From positions 2,314,226-2,378,225 of the forward strand of contig NZ_CM001441.1 of assembly GCF_000244895.1 (NCBI RefSeq): DNA of 64,000 nucleotides, given 5' to 3'. Both the position numbers and the translations under genes were made by a program. Of the stretch, positions 25,764 through 35,000 are shown piece after piece; the first letter of the stretch is position 1, and every line of letters begins with the position of its first letter. This stretch comes from Desulfosporosinus youngiae DSM 17734. Lineage in GTDB: Bacteria; Bacillota; Desulfitobacteriia; Desulfitobacteriales; Desulfitobacteriaceae. A model generated the notes under the pieces. The model had not been told where the DNA came from. It did no database searches and saw only the letters and a list, made by a program, of their open reading frames with translations.

Positions 25764-28415
25764 TTAATCAGAATATGAAATTTTAGGGGTGATATGCTGT
25801 CTTGCAGGGTCGGTATAGGAGGAATTGCCTCTATATAGAATTCTGATAGAATTTAAGACACAAATTATAGCTACTCCCGTATCGGCAAATACAGCCATCC
25901 ACATATTTGCAAACCCGGCTAAACCCAGTACCATAACAAGTGCTTTAATTGCTAAGGCAAAGACAATATTTTGAACCGCAATTTTATTTGTGATACGAGC
26001 GATAGAAATCGATTGTGGAATCGCCTCCATAGCGGATGTCATGAAGACGACGTCCGCCGCTTCAATAGCGGCATCTGCACCGCTTCCCATAGCAGCCCCT
26101 ACATCCGCACCGGCCAACACAGGAGCATCATTGATGCCGTCTCCTACAAACATGACTTGCCCATAGGAATCTTGAATCTTGCGCAATTCTGTTAATTTTT
26201 CATGGGGCAGCAATTTGGCACGAATGTCGTCAATGCCCGTTTGAGCAGCTACTGCCTCAGCACTGCTTTTGCCATCACCTGTTAGCATGACTGTTAAAAT
26301 ATCTAATCCTTTGATAGCGGAGATGGCGGCAGCGGCATCTTCTTTAATGGTATCTGAGATAATAATATGACCAATGAATCTACGATTTAGAGCCACCAGC
26401 ACTTCTGTGCCATACTGCTCATTTTTATAATCAGAAAGATCAATCTGAAATGATTCCAAAAAATCGAAATTTCCACAAAGCACTTCACCGTCCGAAAGGG
26501 TAGCTTGAACCCCTCTCCCTGAAAATTCGTTTACTGCCGTTGGCCTTTCTAAAGATAAACCCTTGGCGCAAGCAGCATTCACGATGCTGTTGGCAATAGG
26601 ATGGGTAGACGTTCGTTCGCAGCCGGCGGCCAGAGCCAATAAATAATCTGCTTCAATATTACCTGTGGGAACGCTGTTTTGAACAACAAAGTTTCCTTCA
26701 GTAATAGTCCCGGTTTTATCCATGGCTACAACTTTGATATCTTTAATGGCCTCTAAAGCAGCTCCACCCTTGAACAGAATACCTCGTTTGGAACCTGCTC
26801 CGATACCTGAGAAAAATGCCAGAGGTACACTTAAGACCAGAGCACAAGGACAACTGATAACCAGGAAGGTTAAGGCAGTGTAAACCCATTTTGTCCAATC
26901 GCCGGTTATAAGAGAAGGAACTATAGCGGTAAATAGAGCTAAGATAACCACAAAGGGTGTATAGGCACGTGAAAATCTAGTAATAAAACGATCAATTTTG
27001 GGCTTGCTGGCAGCAGCATTTTCCACGGAATCCAAAATACGAGTTACCATAGATTCTTCCAGAACCTTTTCCACACGAATCTTAATCACACCTGAAGTAT
27101 TAATGCAGCCGGAGGTTACCTTATCACCTGATGCAACCTTAACAGGTACTGGTTCGCCGGTCAAAGGGGAAGTATCAAGGCGGCTGTCTCCTTCAACGAC
27201 GACCCCATCTAAAGGAATTCTATCCCCGGGACGAACCACTAAGATATCGTCAACTTGGGCATCGCCTGAAGGAATGATGCGAACATCTTCACCGACTAAC
27301 AGATTAACAACTTCTGGACGCATATCCACTGCACTCATAATCTGACCACGGCTTTTTTCGACTGCAACGTGTTCAAATAATTCACCGATACGATAAAAGA
27401 GCATAACACCTACAGCTTCGGCAAACTCGCCGATGCAAAAAGCTCCCAAGGTGGCGATACTCATTAAAAAGTTTTCGTCAAAGATACGGCCCTTAAACAA
27501 ATTGTTAATGGCTGTCCACACAATTCTGTAACCTAATATGATATAGGCCAGAACAAAAAGTATATTGACAATCATAGAGCTGCCTGGGAGAACATGCTTT
27601 AGAATCTCCCCGGCAATAAAAACAGCAGAACCGATTCCAATAAAAATACCAGACTTAAGGTTATCCGATAACTTATGCTTGTTTCCGGTTGTTTCCGGTG
27701 CCGTATGAACAGTCGTTTCTTTTGGCACGACTTTAACGTCCGACTCGATGGAGGAACAGATTTTTTGTATTTCCGGGAGCATGCTTTCTGGTGAAAGCCC
27801 ACTTACTTTCAATTGTTTTGTTGCAAATGTAATAGTCGCATTATTTATTCCAGTCAATTCATTAATACGTTTTTCCATTTTAGAAGCACAGTTGGCACAG
27901 CCTAAATTTTCTAATATAAACGTTTTAGTTTTAACGATACCAGGAGATTTCGTTCTCGGTACAACTTTAACGTCCGGCTCGATGGAGGAACAGATTTCCT
28001 GAAAAACCGGAAGTAGTTTTTCTGGATCATTGGCAGCTACGTGCAATTGTTTTGTGGTAAAAGAAATGGATGCATAGTCTATTTCCGGGAGAGCTAGTAT
28101 CTTCTGCTCCATTTTTGATGCACAGTTGGCGCAGCCTAGATTTTCTAATAGATAAACCCGTTTTTCCGACTTGGTATCAGTCAGGTCGCCAGGATCTCTT
28201 GTGAGAGTTTTTTCACATACATCAGCGTGATTGACATGAATGTGAAAAAGTTCATTTTGACCGGCTTGAGGATGTCCTGAACTATGTAGATGTTCGTTTT
28301 GATGAGAATGGTCATGACCACAGCCGCATTCGTGATGAGAATGGTTATGATCGCTGTCGCATTGGTGATGAGTATGACTATGTTCTTCGTTTGATGAATT
28401 TAATAAATTACTCAT
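25764..28415 (-). CDS. cadA: Zn/Cd/Pb-exporting P1B-type ATPase
   Basis: The 883-aa pump has a very His-rich N-terminus (residues ~11-65, many HxH and HH pairs). Two heavy-metal-associated domains follow with CxxC at C95/C98 and C173/C176. The membrane CPC motif is at C522-P-C524, the phosphorylated aspartate is D566 in DKTGTITEG, and GDGINDAPVLAGADVGAAMG is the hinge. The tail MAVFADTGV carries the D-x-G signature of the P1B-2 class, which exports Zn, Cd and Pb. It converges on the cadC-like repressor gene, so regulation by that repressor acts in trans. Confidence 0.94.
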   Translation of the reverse strand: MSNLLNSSNEEHSHTHHQCDSDHNHSHHECGCGHDHSHQNEHLHSSGHPQAGQNELFHIHVNHADVCEKTLTRDPGDLTDTKSEKRVYLLENLGCANCASKMEQKILALPEIDYASISFTTKQLHVAANDPEKLLPVFQEICSSIEPDVKVVPRTKSPGIVKTKTFILENLGCANCASKMEKRINELTGINNATITFATKQLKVSGLSPESMLPEIQKICSSIESDVKVVPKETTVHTAPETTGNKHKLSDNLKSGIFIGIGSAVFIAGEILKHVLPGSSMIVNILFVLAYIILGYRIVWTAINNLFKGRIFDENFLMSIATLGAFCIGEFAEAVGVMLFYRIGELFEHVAVEKSRGQIMSAVDMRPEVVNLLVGEDVRIIPSGDAQVDDILVVRPGDRIPLDGVVVEGDSRLDTSPLTGEPVPVKVASGDKVTSGCINTSGVIKIRVEKVLEESMVTRILDSVENAAASKPKIDRFITRFSRAYTPFVVILALFTAIVPSLITGDWTKWVYTALTFLVISCPCALVLSVPLAFFSGIGAGSKRGILFKGGAALEAIKDIKVVAMDKTGTITEGNFVVQNSVPTGNIEADYLLALAAGCERTSTHPIANSIVNAACAKGLSLERPTAVNEFSGRGVQATLSDGEVLCGNFDFLESFQIDLSDYKNEQYGTEVLVALNRRFIGHIIISDTIKEDAAAAISAIKGLDILTVMLTGDGKSSAEAVAAQTGIDDIRAKLLPHEKLTELRKIQDSYGQVMFVGDGINDAPVLAGADVGAAMGSGADAAIEAADVVFMTSAMEAIPQSISIARITNKIAVQNIVFALAIKALVMVLGLAGFANMWMAVFADTGVAIICVLNSIRILYRGNSSYTDPARQHITPKISYSD

Positions 28416-28827
28416 TTTCTACCTCGCAAAAACTTATTTGATGATACGTGAACAGGTGCTCATGTGTAAATATAAGCATACTTCTTGGAAAAGGTCAATG
28501 TTTTATCCGGCAAAAAAATAAATATTTATTTAGAGTACAACTGATTCAGTTTAGTTTAAACGGGAGAAGCCAATTTCAAAGGATTAAAAATTATAATTAA
28601 AATGTCTTATGAATCTCCGTATTATAGTATTATAGCTGCTATTGCCTTGGAGGAAGATAGTTTAAGTTAGTATAAGCTTTTTAGGTTTGATGAAAAGAGC
28701 AAAAATTTGGGGAATGGCTATTGAAAAAGGAAAAAGGTTATGATACCCTGTAAAAAATGCAAGTAAATTAAATAAAATGAGATAAAATGTAATTTGCTTA
28801 GTATTATTCAAGTAAGTGAATAGTTAG
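28416..28827. other. intergenic region upstream of cadA and the second riboswitch
   Basis: About 410 AT-rich bases between divergent transcription units. Promoters for cadA (minus strand) and the riboswitch operon (plus strand) must lie here, but I could not place them with confidence, and no gene is seen. Confidence 0.4.
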
Positions 28828-28998
28828 GAATAAGTGATTTTTCCCTGAGGGGAAGAATTGAAAAGGGAAGTCAGTTGAAGCTGACGCGGTGCCCGCCACT
28901 GTAAGAGGGAGTCAACTTACATATTGTCACTGGGGAAACTATCTCCCGGGAAGACGTGAGTTGATGATGAACTTTAGCCAGGAGACCTGCTTATTTCC
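28828..28998 (+). promoter_or_regulatory. cobalamin riboswitch controlling the Opp/Nik-type ABC operon
   Basis: The core elements appear in order: GGGAAG segments, GACGCGGTGCCCGCCACTGT, and the B12 box AGCCAGGAGACCTGC. The ends pair as GGAATAAG with CTTATTTCC. The operon it controls starts 160 bases downstream behind a terminator. Confidence 0.92.
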
Positions 28999-29076
28999 AA
29001 GTCTGAGCTGCCTACGGGAATATTAGGGGGGGTGTTTGTGTGTATTTGAGAGTACGTTTATCGTCAAATACCAGCT

Positions 29077-29116
29077 AAACCTTTTACCTTAGATAGGGTA
29101 AAAGGTTTTTTATTTT
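29077..29116 (+). terminator. riboswitch-controlled attenuator of the ABC operon
   Basis: AAACCTTTTACC pairs with GGGTAAAAGGTTT around a short loop and runs into TTTTTATTTTT. A preceding hairpin GTATTTGA/TCAAATAC at 29042-29071 may be an alternative fold. Confidence 0.82.
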
Positions 29117-29159
29117 TAGGCCTTTACGGCGAGTGAAGGTTGTGAAGGAGGAGAAAATT

Positions 29160-30731
29160 ATGAGAAAGATTGCAGCGTTTTTGTTAGTCATGATGTTTCT
29201 GGCTGTGGGGTGTTCACCTTCTAAAAATGTAATAAATGCAGAAAAAGAAGCAGTAGTAAAAGATGAGATTGTTATTTCCGCGGGTGTCAATTTGGTGGCC
29301 GGCGGTTTTGATCCGACTGCAGGCTATGGCGTATGGGCGCCGGATATATTTCACAGCCATTTATTGCAAGTAAAAGAAAATAATCAATTGGCAAATGATT
29401 TGGCCGCATCTTATGATATCAGTACAGATGGATTAACATACACGTTTAAGATACGGGATGATGCAAAATTTGCTGATGGTCATCCCTTAACTTCGGAAGA
29501 TGTGGTCTTTACGTTTGAAACAACGAAAAGTAAAGCTTCTGCTGCGGACCTGACAATGCTGGATTCAGTTGAAGCGTTAGACGCAAGTACGGTTGTTTTT
29601 CAGTTAAAATACCCATGGTCCCCCTTTGTATTTAATCTAAGCGAGGTCGGAATTGTACCAAAGCATGCGTATAATGAAACCTATGGCGATCATCCCATGG
29701 GCTCCGGAGCCTGGCAAGTCGCAGAATTTGCCATTGATCAGAAGTTGATTCTTGTACCTAATGAACATTATTACGGTGCAATGCCGAAGTTTAAAAAAGT
29801 AACAATCTTAAAACTGGATGAAGATGCAGCTCTGGCGGCGGCAAAATCAGGACAGCTGGATTTGGTACTTGTTGAATCTGAGTTTGCCAACACGCAGGTT
29901 GAAGGAATGAAACTTTATAAGATGTCTGCCATGGACGCTTTTGTAATTAACTTGCCAACGATTCCGGAAACGATCGACTCTTCAGGGAAAAAAGCAGGCA
30001 ATAATGTGACAAGTGATCTTGCGATTCGCCAAGCTTTAAACATAGGGATAAACCGGCAGCTCATTACACAAAATGCTTTGAACGGATTTGGACAAGTTAC
30101 CTATGGAGCGGCAGCGGAACTTCCTTGGAGCAATGGCGACAAGTTTGAAGACAACCGGGTTGAAGAAGCCAAAAAGATATTGGAAGATGCAGGCTGGAAG
30201 GATACTGACGGTGACGGCATCCGGGAGAAAAATAATGTCAAGGCGGAAATCCTGATTACAGGCCGAAGCAATGACCTGGCGCGTTATAATACGGTAGTTG
30301 CCCTGGCGGAAGATGTGAAAAAGCTTGGTATACAGATTATCCCAAAATCTGCTCCTTGGTCAGAATGCCGGGATGCAAGAAACTTACCGACTTGCTGGGT
30401 TTTTGGTCAGCCTAATCCGATAGAATTCTATCGTTATTATGATTCTTCGCAAATCGGAGTAGCGGTTATAGGTAATCCGGCTTCCTATACCAATCCGGAA
30501 GTTGATGGCGTTATCAAAAAAGCCCTTGCTGCAACGAACTCTGACGAGGCCAATAAATATTGGCAGGAAGGACAGGCTCTTGCTCAAAGGGATGTTCCGT
30601 ATTTGTGGATCGTTCGACCGGAAGTTACTTATCTTGTCAGAGAAGGGCTTGAAATTCCCTCCTTGAAGAAATTGCCGACACGCGGGCAGGGGATATCTAT
30701 TGTAGAAAATATGAATGATTGGTCGTGGTAG
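29160..30731 (+). CDS. Opp/Nik-type solute-binding lipoprotein (SBP family 5)
   Basis: The 523-aa protein is an extracytoplasmic binding protein of the peptide/nickel class. The N-terminus MRKIAAFLLVMMFLAVGC is a lipoprotein signal with the acylated C18. SBP_bac_5 marks are YTFKIRDDAKFADGHPLTSE, DVVFTFETTK, FVINL and AIRQALNIGINRQLI. I choose ATG 29160, eight bases after AAGGAGGAG, over an in-frame GTG at 29133. The cobalamin riboswitch just upstream points to cobalt, nickel or a corrinoid-related ligand, not peptides; this is inference. Confidence 0.9.
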   Translation: MRKIAAFLLVMMFLAVGCSPSKNVINAEKEAVVKDEIVISAGVNLVAGGFDPTAGYGVWAPDIFHSHLLQVKENNQLANDLAASYDISTDGLTYTFKIRDDAKFADGHPLTSEDVVFTFETTKSKASAADLTMLDSVEALDASTVVFQLKYPWSPFVFNLSEVGIVPKHAYNETYGDHPMGSGAWQVAEFAIDQKLILVPNEHYYGAMPKFKKVTILKLDEDAALAAAKSGQLDLVLVESEFANTQVEGMKLYKMSAMDAFVINLPTIPETIDSSGKKAGNNVTSDLAIRQALNIGINRQLITQNALNGFGQVTYGAAAELPWSNGDKFEDNRVEEAKKILEDAGWKDTDGDGIREKNNVKAEILITGRSNDLARYNTVVALAEDVKKLGIQIIPKSAPWSECRDARNLPTCWVFGQPNPIEFYRYYDSSQIGVAVIGNPASYTNPEVDGVIKKALAATNSDEANKYWQEGQALAQRDVPYLWIVRPEVTYLVREGLEIPSLKKLPTRGQGISIVENMNDWSW

Positions 30732-30735
30732 TTGC

Positions 30736-31731
30736 ATGGGGACTTCAGTGTATAAAGTATTTGCCCGCTATTTCAGCAGTACTTTATTGCGGATGCTGAC
30801 TCTTCTTGTGGCTGTCAGTCTAATCAGTTTTACGCTTATTGTTCTGTCGCCGATTGATCCCATAGACGCTTATTTGGGCGACGCCAGCGTTTCCGAAGAG
30901 CAAAGGGTTAATATCGCTGAATATTGGGGTCTTAACAAATCCCCTGTAGAGCGTTATGGCATCTGGATAGGCCATGTTCTTCAGGGTGATATGGGCGATT
31001 CCATTACTTATCGTCAGCCTGTAGCGAAGGTTATCGGCGAGCGCTTTCGGGCGTCTCTGGCCTTGATGGGAGTTGCCTGGGTGCTGTCCGGGGTGTTGGG
31101 ATTTATTTTGGGTATTATCGCTGCTGTAAATAAGGATAAATGGCTGGATCGATTTATTAAGAGCTTTTGCATGATATTGGCGTCCACGCCGCTTTTTTGG
31201 ATGGGATTGTTGTTCTTGATGGTTTTTGCTATCTATCTGCAGTGGTTTCCCTTAGGACTGGCAGCGCCAATCGATAAATTGGCCCATGAGGTTACTTTAG
31301 GTGACAAAATTTATCACCTGATTTTACCTGCGGTAACTTTGAGCATTACCGGTGTGGCCGGCGTTGCGCTTCATACCCGTCAGAAACTCATTGACGTGCT
31401 TAAGAGTGAATATATCCTTTTTGCTAAAGCGCGCGGGGAAAAAACCAGGGAGATTATTTGGCGTCATGGCTTGCGCAATATCGCCTTGCCCGGCATAACC
31501 TTGCAGTTCGCTTCGGTTAGCGAGCTGTTTGGCGGCTCGGTGTTAGCGGAGAAGGTTTTTTCTTATCCTGGCCTGGGAAACGCGGCCACCCATGCCGGTT
31601 TGAAGGGCGATGTCCCTTTACTGCTGGGTATCGCCCTGTTTAGTGTTCTTTTTGTATTTACAGGAAATCTTATGGCAAATGTGATCTATGGGATTGTAGA
31701 TCCTCAAATCCGGGAAGGAGGCCGGTCATGA
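30736..31731 (+). CDS. Opp/Nik-type ABC permease, first subunit (NikB-like)
   Basis: The ~331-aa permease has six membrane segments. Its N-terminus resembles DppB/NikB (LLRMLTLLVAVSLISFTLIV), with MGDSITYRQPV and the permease EAA-type loop LFAKARGEKTREIIWRHGLRN. An earlier ATG at 30715 overlaps the previous gene and has no better ribosome site, so I prefer ATG 30736 five bases after the previous stop; neither start has a strong site. It ends four bases into the next permease gene, which indicates coupling. Confidence 0.9.
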   Translation: MGTSVYKVFARYFSSTLLRMLTLLVAVSLISFTLIVLSPIDPIDAYLGDASVSEEQRVNIAEYWGLNKSPVERYGIWIGHVLQGDMGDSITYRQPVAKVIGERFRASLALMGVAWVLSGVLGFILGIIAAVNKDKWLDRFIKSFCMILASTPLFWMGLLFLMVFAIYLQWFPLGLAAPIDKLAHEVTLGDKIYHLILPAVTLSITGVAGVALHTRQKLIDVLKSEYILFAKARGEKTREIIWRHGLRNIALPGITLQFASVSELFGGSVLAEKVFSYPGLGNAATHAGLKGDVPLLLGIALFSVLFVFTGNLMANVIYGIVDPQIREGGRS

Positions 31732-32588
31732 ATCCTGATACGGTAGTTGTGGCAGCTTCAAACAAATGGAGTTTGAATCGCCGTCAAAAAATTATGCTGA
31801 TTATTGGGAGTGGTCTGTTGATTCTGACTGCCATCACCATCGGTGGGATTCTGATGGACCCCGCTTTGTATGCGCCGAATTATGAATTCAGAAGTCAGGC
31901 GCCTTCCTGGGAGCATCCATTTGGTACGGATTATTTGGGGCGTGATATGTTTTTCCGGACGGTTGCCGGGCTTTCATTGAGTATACGCGTAGGATTGCTT
32001 GCAGCGACAGTCAGCTCGGTTATTGCCCTTACTCTTGGTACGTTATCTGCTGTCTTTGGAGGCAAAGTAGACACATTTGTTAATTGGCTGGTTGATCTTT
32101 GCATGGGGATTCCCCACATGATTCTGCTGATTTTGATTTCCATTGCGCTTGGCGGCGGAGCGGTTGGTGTTATTACCGGGGTTGCGGTAACACATTGGCC
32201 AAGTTTGACAAGGGTAATTCGGGCCGAGGTCATGCAGGTAAGATCAGCTCACTATGTTCAGGTTGCCCGTGCTTTGGGAAAAAGTCCCTGGTATGTAGCG
32301 AGCAGTCATATCATTCCTCATGTTATCCCGCAATATGTGGTAGGCTTAATTTTACTTTTTCCTCATGCTATTTTGCATGAGGCGGGAATTACCTTTCTAG
32401 GTTATGGGTTACCTTTAGAAGTTCCGGCAGTAGGGGTCATTTTATCAGAATCAATGAAGCATCTGGCTACCGGGATGTGGTGGTTGGCCTTTTTCCCTGG
32501 CTTAGCCCTGTTGTTGGTTGTAATGCTCTTTGATTTAATAGGGGACTATATAAAGATTTTAATTGATCCCAATACCGCTCATGAGTAG
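31728..32588 (+). CDS. Opp/Nik-type ABC permease, second subunit (NikC-like)
   Basis: The 286-aa permease has the DppC/NikC layout: N-terminal segment LIIGSGLLILTAITIGGIL, the motif HPFGTDYLGRDMFFRTVAG, six membrane spans, and the EAA loop VQVARALGKSPWYVASSHII. ATG 31728 overlaps the stop of the first permease by four bases, a typical ATGA junction, with GGAGG upstream. It forms the channel together with the preceding subunit. Confidence 0.93.
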   Translation: MNPDTVVVAASNKWSLNRRQKIMLIIGSGLLILTAITIGGILMDPALYAPNYEFRSQAPSWEHPFGTDYLGRDMFFRTVAGLSLSIRVGLLAATVSSVIALTLGTLSAVFGGKVDTFVNWLVDLCMGIPHMILLILISIALGGGAVGVITGVAVTHWPSLTRVIRAEVMQVRSAHYVQVARALGKSPWYVASSHIIPHVIPQYVVGLILLFPHAILHEAGITFLGYGLPLEVPAVGVILSESMKHLATGMWWLAFFPGLALLLVVMLFDLIGDYIKILIDPNTAHE

Positions 32589-32600
32589 GAGGTTGAGAGA

Positions 32601-33476
32601 GTGGCTGAAAGTAAGCGGACAGTTATCTTAGATGTTCAGGGGCTTTCGGTAGCCTTTGATAGTTATGATGCCTCGTTAAAAAAATCAACAAATCTGACGA
32701 TTGCCGATTTGAGTATTCAAATTCATACCGGGGAAATTCTGGCGGTAGTCGGCTCCAGCGGTTCAGGAAAAAGCTTGCTTGCTCACGCCATAATGGGTAT
32801 TCTGCCGTACAATGCCAGAGTTGGCGGGAAAATGACCTATAAAGGCAAAGAGTTGACCCGTGAATATCAGGAAAAACTGCAAGGAAAAGAAATTGCGTTT
32901 ATTCCCCAATCCGTGGCGTATCTTGACCCGTTGATGCGTGTTGGCGAACAGGTGCGGGGCACCGGAGGCGAAAGGCTGCGGGAGGCCCAACGGAAGGCTT
33001 TTAAGAAATATCGTTTAGATGAGAAAGCAGAAAAACTTTATCCATTTCAACTTTCGGGAGGTATGGCCCGCAGGATATTGATTTCTACCGCGGTAGTGGC
33101 GAACGCGGAGCTGATTATTGCTGATGAACCTACGCCAGGTTTGGATTTAAACCTGGCGATTCAGGCGCTAAAGGACTTAAGGGAATTTGCCGATCTGGGT
33201 AAGGGAGTTTTGCTGATTACTCACGACATTGATTTAGCCTTAAATGTGGCTGATCGCATTTCTATTTTCCACAGCGGTACAGTAGTTGAGACAGCAAGGA
33301 AGGAAGATTTTTCCGGAGATGGCGAAGGCTTAAAACATCTTTACAGCCGGGCCCTTTTCAGAGCTTTGCCGCAAAATGGCTTTCAAATAGCTCGCTGCCC
33401 AAAATGTGGTTTAAGCTGCGCGGTTTGGGAAATTGACGGCGATGAATTGAGGTGTGCTTGTGGCTACCACGCTTGA
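32601..33476 (+). CDS. Opp/Nik-type ABC ATPase with C-terminal zinc-ribbon-like tail (NikD-like)
   Basis: The 291-aa ATPase has Walker A VVGSSGSGKSLL, Q-loop FIPQSVAYLDPL, signature LSGGMARRILI and Walker B LIIADEPTPGLD. The last 28 residues are unusual: C266-x2-C269, C273, and C285-x-C287 in LRCACGYHA. This looks like a small metal knuckle in place of the normal OppD/DppD C-terminal region. The GTG start at 32601 follows TAGGAGG. Its end overlaps the next ATPase gene. It may sense metal or redox state to gate transport, but that is inference. Confidence 0.9.
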   Translation: MAESKRTVILDVQGLSVAFDSYDASLKKSTNLTIADLSIQIHTGEILAVVGSSGSGKSLLAHAIMGILPYNARVGGKMTYKGKELTREYQEKLQGKEIAFIPQSVAYLDPLMRVGEQVRGTGGERLREAQRKAFKKYRLDEKAEKLYPFQLSGGMARRILISTAVVANAELIIADEPTPGLDLNLAIQALKDLREFADLGKGVLLITHDIDLALNVADRISIFHSGTVVETARKEDFSGDGEGLKHLYSRALFRALPQNGFQIARCPKCGLSCAVWEIDGDELRCACGYHA

Positions 33477-34098
33477 AGTGAAAGACGTGAGTTTTCGTTA
33501 CGCAAATGGGCCTTGGGTTCTAAATAATGTGAGCCTGACTATTGAGGATGGGGAAAGGGTAGCCTTAGTTGGACCTAGCGGCTATGGAAAAAGTACATTG
33601 GCCAAAATCATGGCAGGTTATCTTAAGCCGGTAAAAGGCACTGTTCTTTGGGGAGGGAAGGCTTTGCCCAAGGATGAGTATCGCCCGGTTCAACTGGTTT
33701 ATCAGCATCCGGAAAAAGCCTTGAATTCCCGCTGGAAAATGAAGCATTCCCTGGCGGAGGCCGGCGTACAAGACCCTGAGATTATTCGGGAGGTGGGCAT
33801 CCGGGAAAAGTGGCTGGAGCGTTGGCCCAATGAGCTTTCGGGCGGTGAACTGCAGCGGTTTTGCTTGGTACGGGCTTTAGGGGAGCAGACTCGTATTTTA
33901 ATAGCCGATGAAATGACCACAATGTTGGATGCGGTTAACCAGGCTCATATCTGGCAGTTCCTGCTTAGTCACGCAGACAAAAAAAAGATGGGAATAATTT
34001 TGATTACCCATAATATGTATTTAGCGAAGCAGGTGGCAACTAGAATCATTGATGTTCCTTCTATTAATAATATTAGCGTGAGAACTGATGATTTATAA
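33460..34098 (+). CDS. Opp/Nik-type ABC ATPase, second subunit (NikE-like)
   Basis: The 212-aa ATPase is short for the DppF/NikE class (usually 250-330 aa) and ends soon after the H-loop (LITHNMYLAKQVATRIIDV). Walker A is GPSGYGKSTL, the signature LSGGELQRFCLVRAL, and Walker B ILIADEMTTMLD, where M replaces the usual P. I prefer GTG 33460, five bases after GAGGTG and inside the previous gene. It ends the riboswitch operon, before a terminator at 34115. Confidence 0.88.
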   Translation: MATTLEVKDVSFRYANGPWVLNNVSLTIEDGERVALVGPSGYGKSTLAKIMAGYLKPVKGTVLWGGKALPKDEYRPVQLVYQHPEKALNSRWKMKHSLAEAGVQDPEIIREVGIREKWLERWPNELSGGELQRFCLVRALGEQTRILIADEMTTMLDAVNQAHIWQFLLSHADKKKMGIILITHNMYLAKQVATRIIDVPSINNISVRTDDL

Positions 34099-34114
34099 AA
34101 TAAGCCGTTTATTG

Positions 34115-34150
34115 AAAAAACCGCATTGTCATTGCGACATGCGGTTTTTT
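34115..34150. terminator. bidirectional terminator between ABC operon and Uma2 gene
   Basis: AAAAAACCGCAT and ATGCGGTTTTTT form a perfect 12-bp stem with A and T runs on both sides, so it can serve the convergent genes on either side. Confidence 0.88.
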
Positions 34151-34222
34151 AATGCTCGAATGGACAGAGAGGCAACTGTATGCACCTAAGTCTTACTGGC
34201 TTTGAGGTATGGTCAATGCAGG

Positions 34223-34813
34223 TCAATACTCTTGGAATACTTCAGATAAATCTATATGTATAGATTTATCTGTCTCAGTTCGTAGGATATCAGTTTCACA
34301 ATAGATGTCGGGGCGGCCGAATCTCCCTTCTTTTTTGTCTAATGCAAAAACTACGACCGTCTTTTGCTCAGGGTAGATTATCCAATATTGATTCACCCCA
34401 GCCTTTTCATATAGATAAAATTTATCCTTAATGTCTTTACGCAGACTTGATGGGGATGTTACCTCAATAATGAGATCAGGGCTGCCAACACATCCGCGGT
34501 TATCCAGCTTATTTCGATCGCAGATAATAGCTAGATCAGGTTGTACAACAGTGAAGATATCGTCACTGCTTTTCCCTTGTTGTTCGGGTAATCTTACATC
34601 AAAAGGGGCGGCAAAAACTTGGCATGGACTGTCTTTAAGGGCGTTGTAGAATTGGGCTATGAGCACAGTAACAATTTTCTGGTGTTGTGTCGATGGAGCG
34701 GGAGTCATGTTATAAGGAATTCCGTTAATGAGCTCCCATTGTTCTTCTTCCGACCAAGTCAGATAGTCTTGATAAGTGAATTTACGGTCAGGATTCTGTT
34801 CGGGTTGGCTCAT
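34223..34813 (-). CDS. Uma2 family (DUF820) nuclease-like protein, second copy
   Basis: The 196-aa protein is a paralogue of the gene at 24177. It has KFTYQDYLTWSEEEQWELIN, VQPDLAIICDRNKLDNRGC, PDLIIEVTSPSSLRKD with the conserved glutamate, and YEKAGVNQYWIIYPEQK. The predicted PD-(D/E)XK pocket residues appear present. The ATG at 34813 follows AGGAGATG. It converges with the ABC operon across a shared terminator. Its upstream side is where the insertion sequence has entered (34890), so its own promoter region may have been altered. Confidence 0.85.
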   Translation of the reverse strand: MSQPEQNPDRKFTYQDYLTWSEEEQWELINGIPYNMTPAPSTQHQKIVTVLIAQFYNALKDSPCQVFAAPFDVRLPEQQGKSSDDIFTVVQPDLAIICDRNKLDNRGCVGSPDLIIEVTSPSSLRKDIKDKFYLYEKAGVNQYWIIYPEQKTVVVFALDKKEGRFGRPDIYCETDILRTETDKSIHIDLSEVFQEY

Positions 34814-34889
34814 TAATGATCATCTCCTAACGCAAAGCTGATTAAGGATTTCTATGTCTTTTCTTATCAAGTTCCACATTTTTCCTTGA

Positions 34890-35000
34890 TTTATCATAAC
34901 ATAGAGGCGGCCTAGCGGCAAGGAAAGTAGGTTCAGATAGGCACACGTGGCAGAAAACGACATCCCTATACTTTATGGCCCCACCGATAATGTGTTATAA
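34890..35000. repeat. left copy of the 111-bp direct repeat flanking the insertion sequence
   Basis: This 111-bp stretch, starting TTTATCATAAC and ending GTGTTATAA, is repeated with no mismatch at 37028-37138, exactly outside the IS ends. It reads as a long target-site duplication, a feature reported for IS1634-family elements. Confidence 0.92.

Noticed and set aside
30384-30737. 117-codon minus-strand ORF in the binding-protein gene
   Set aside because: Shadow of the lipoprotein frame; no start signal.
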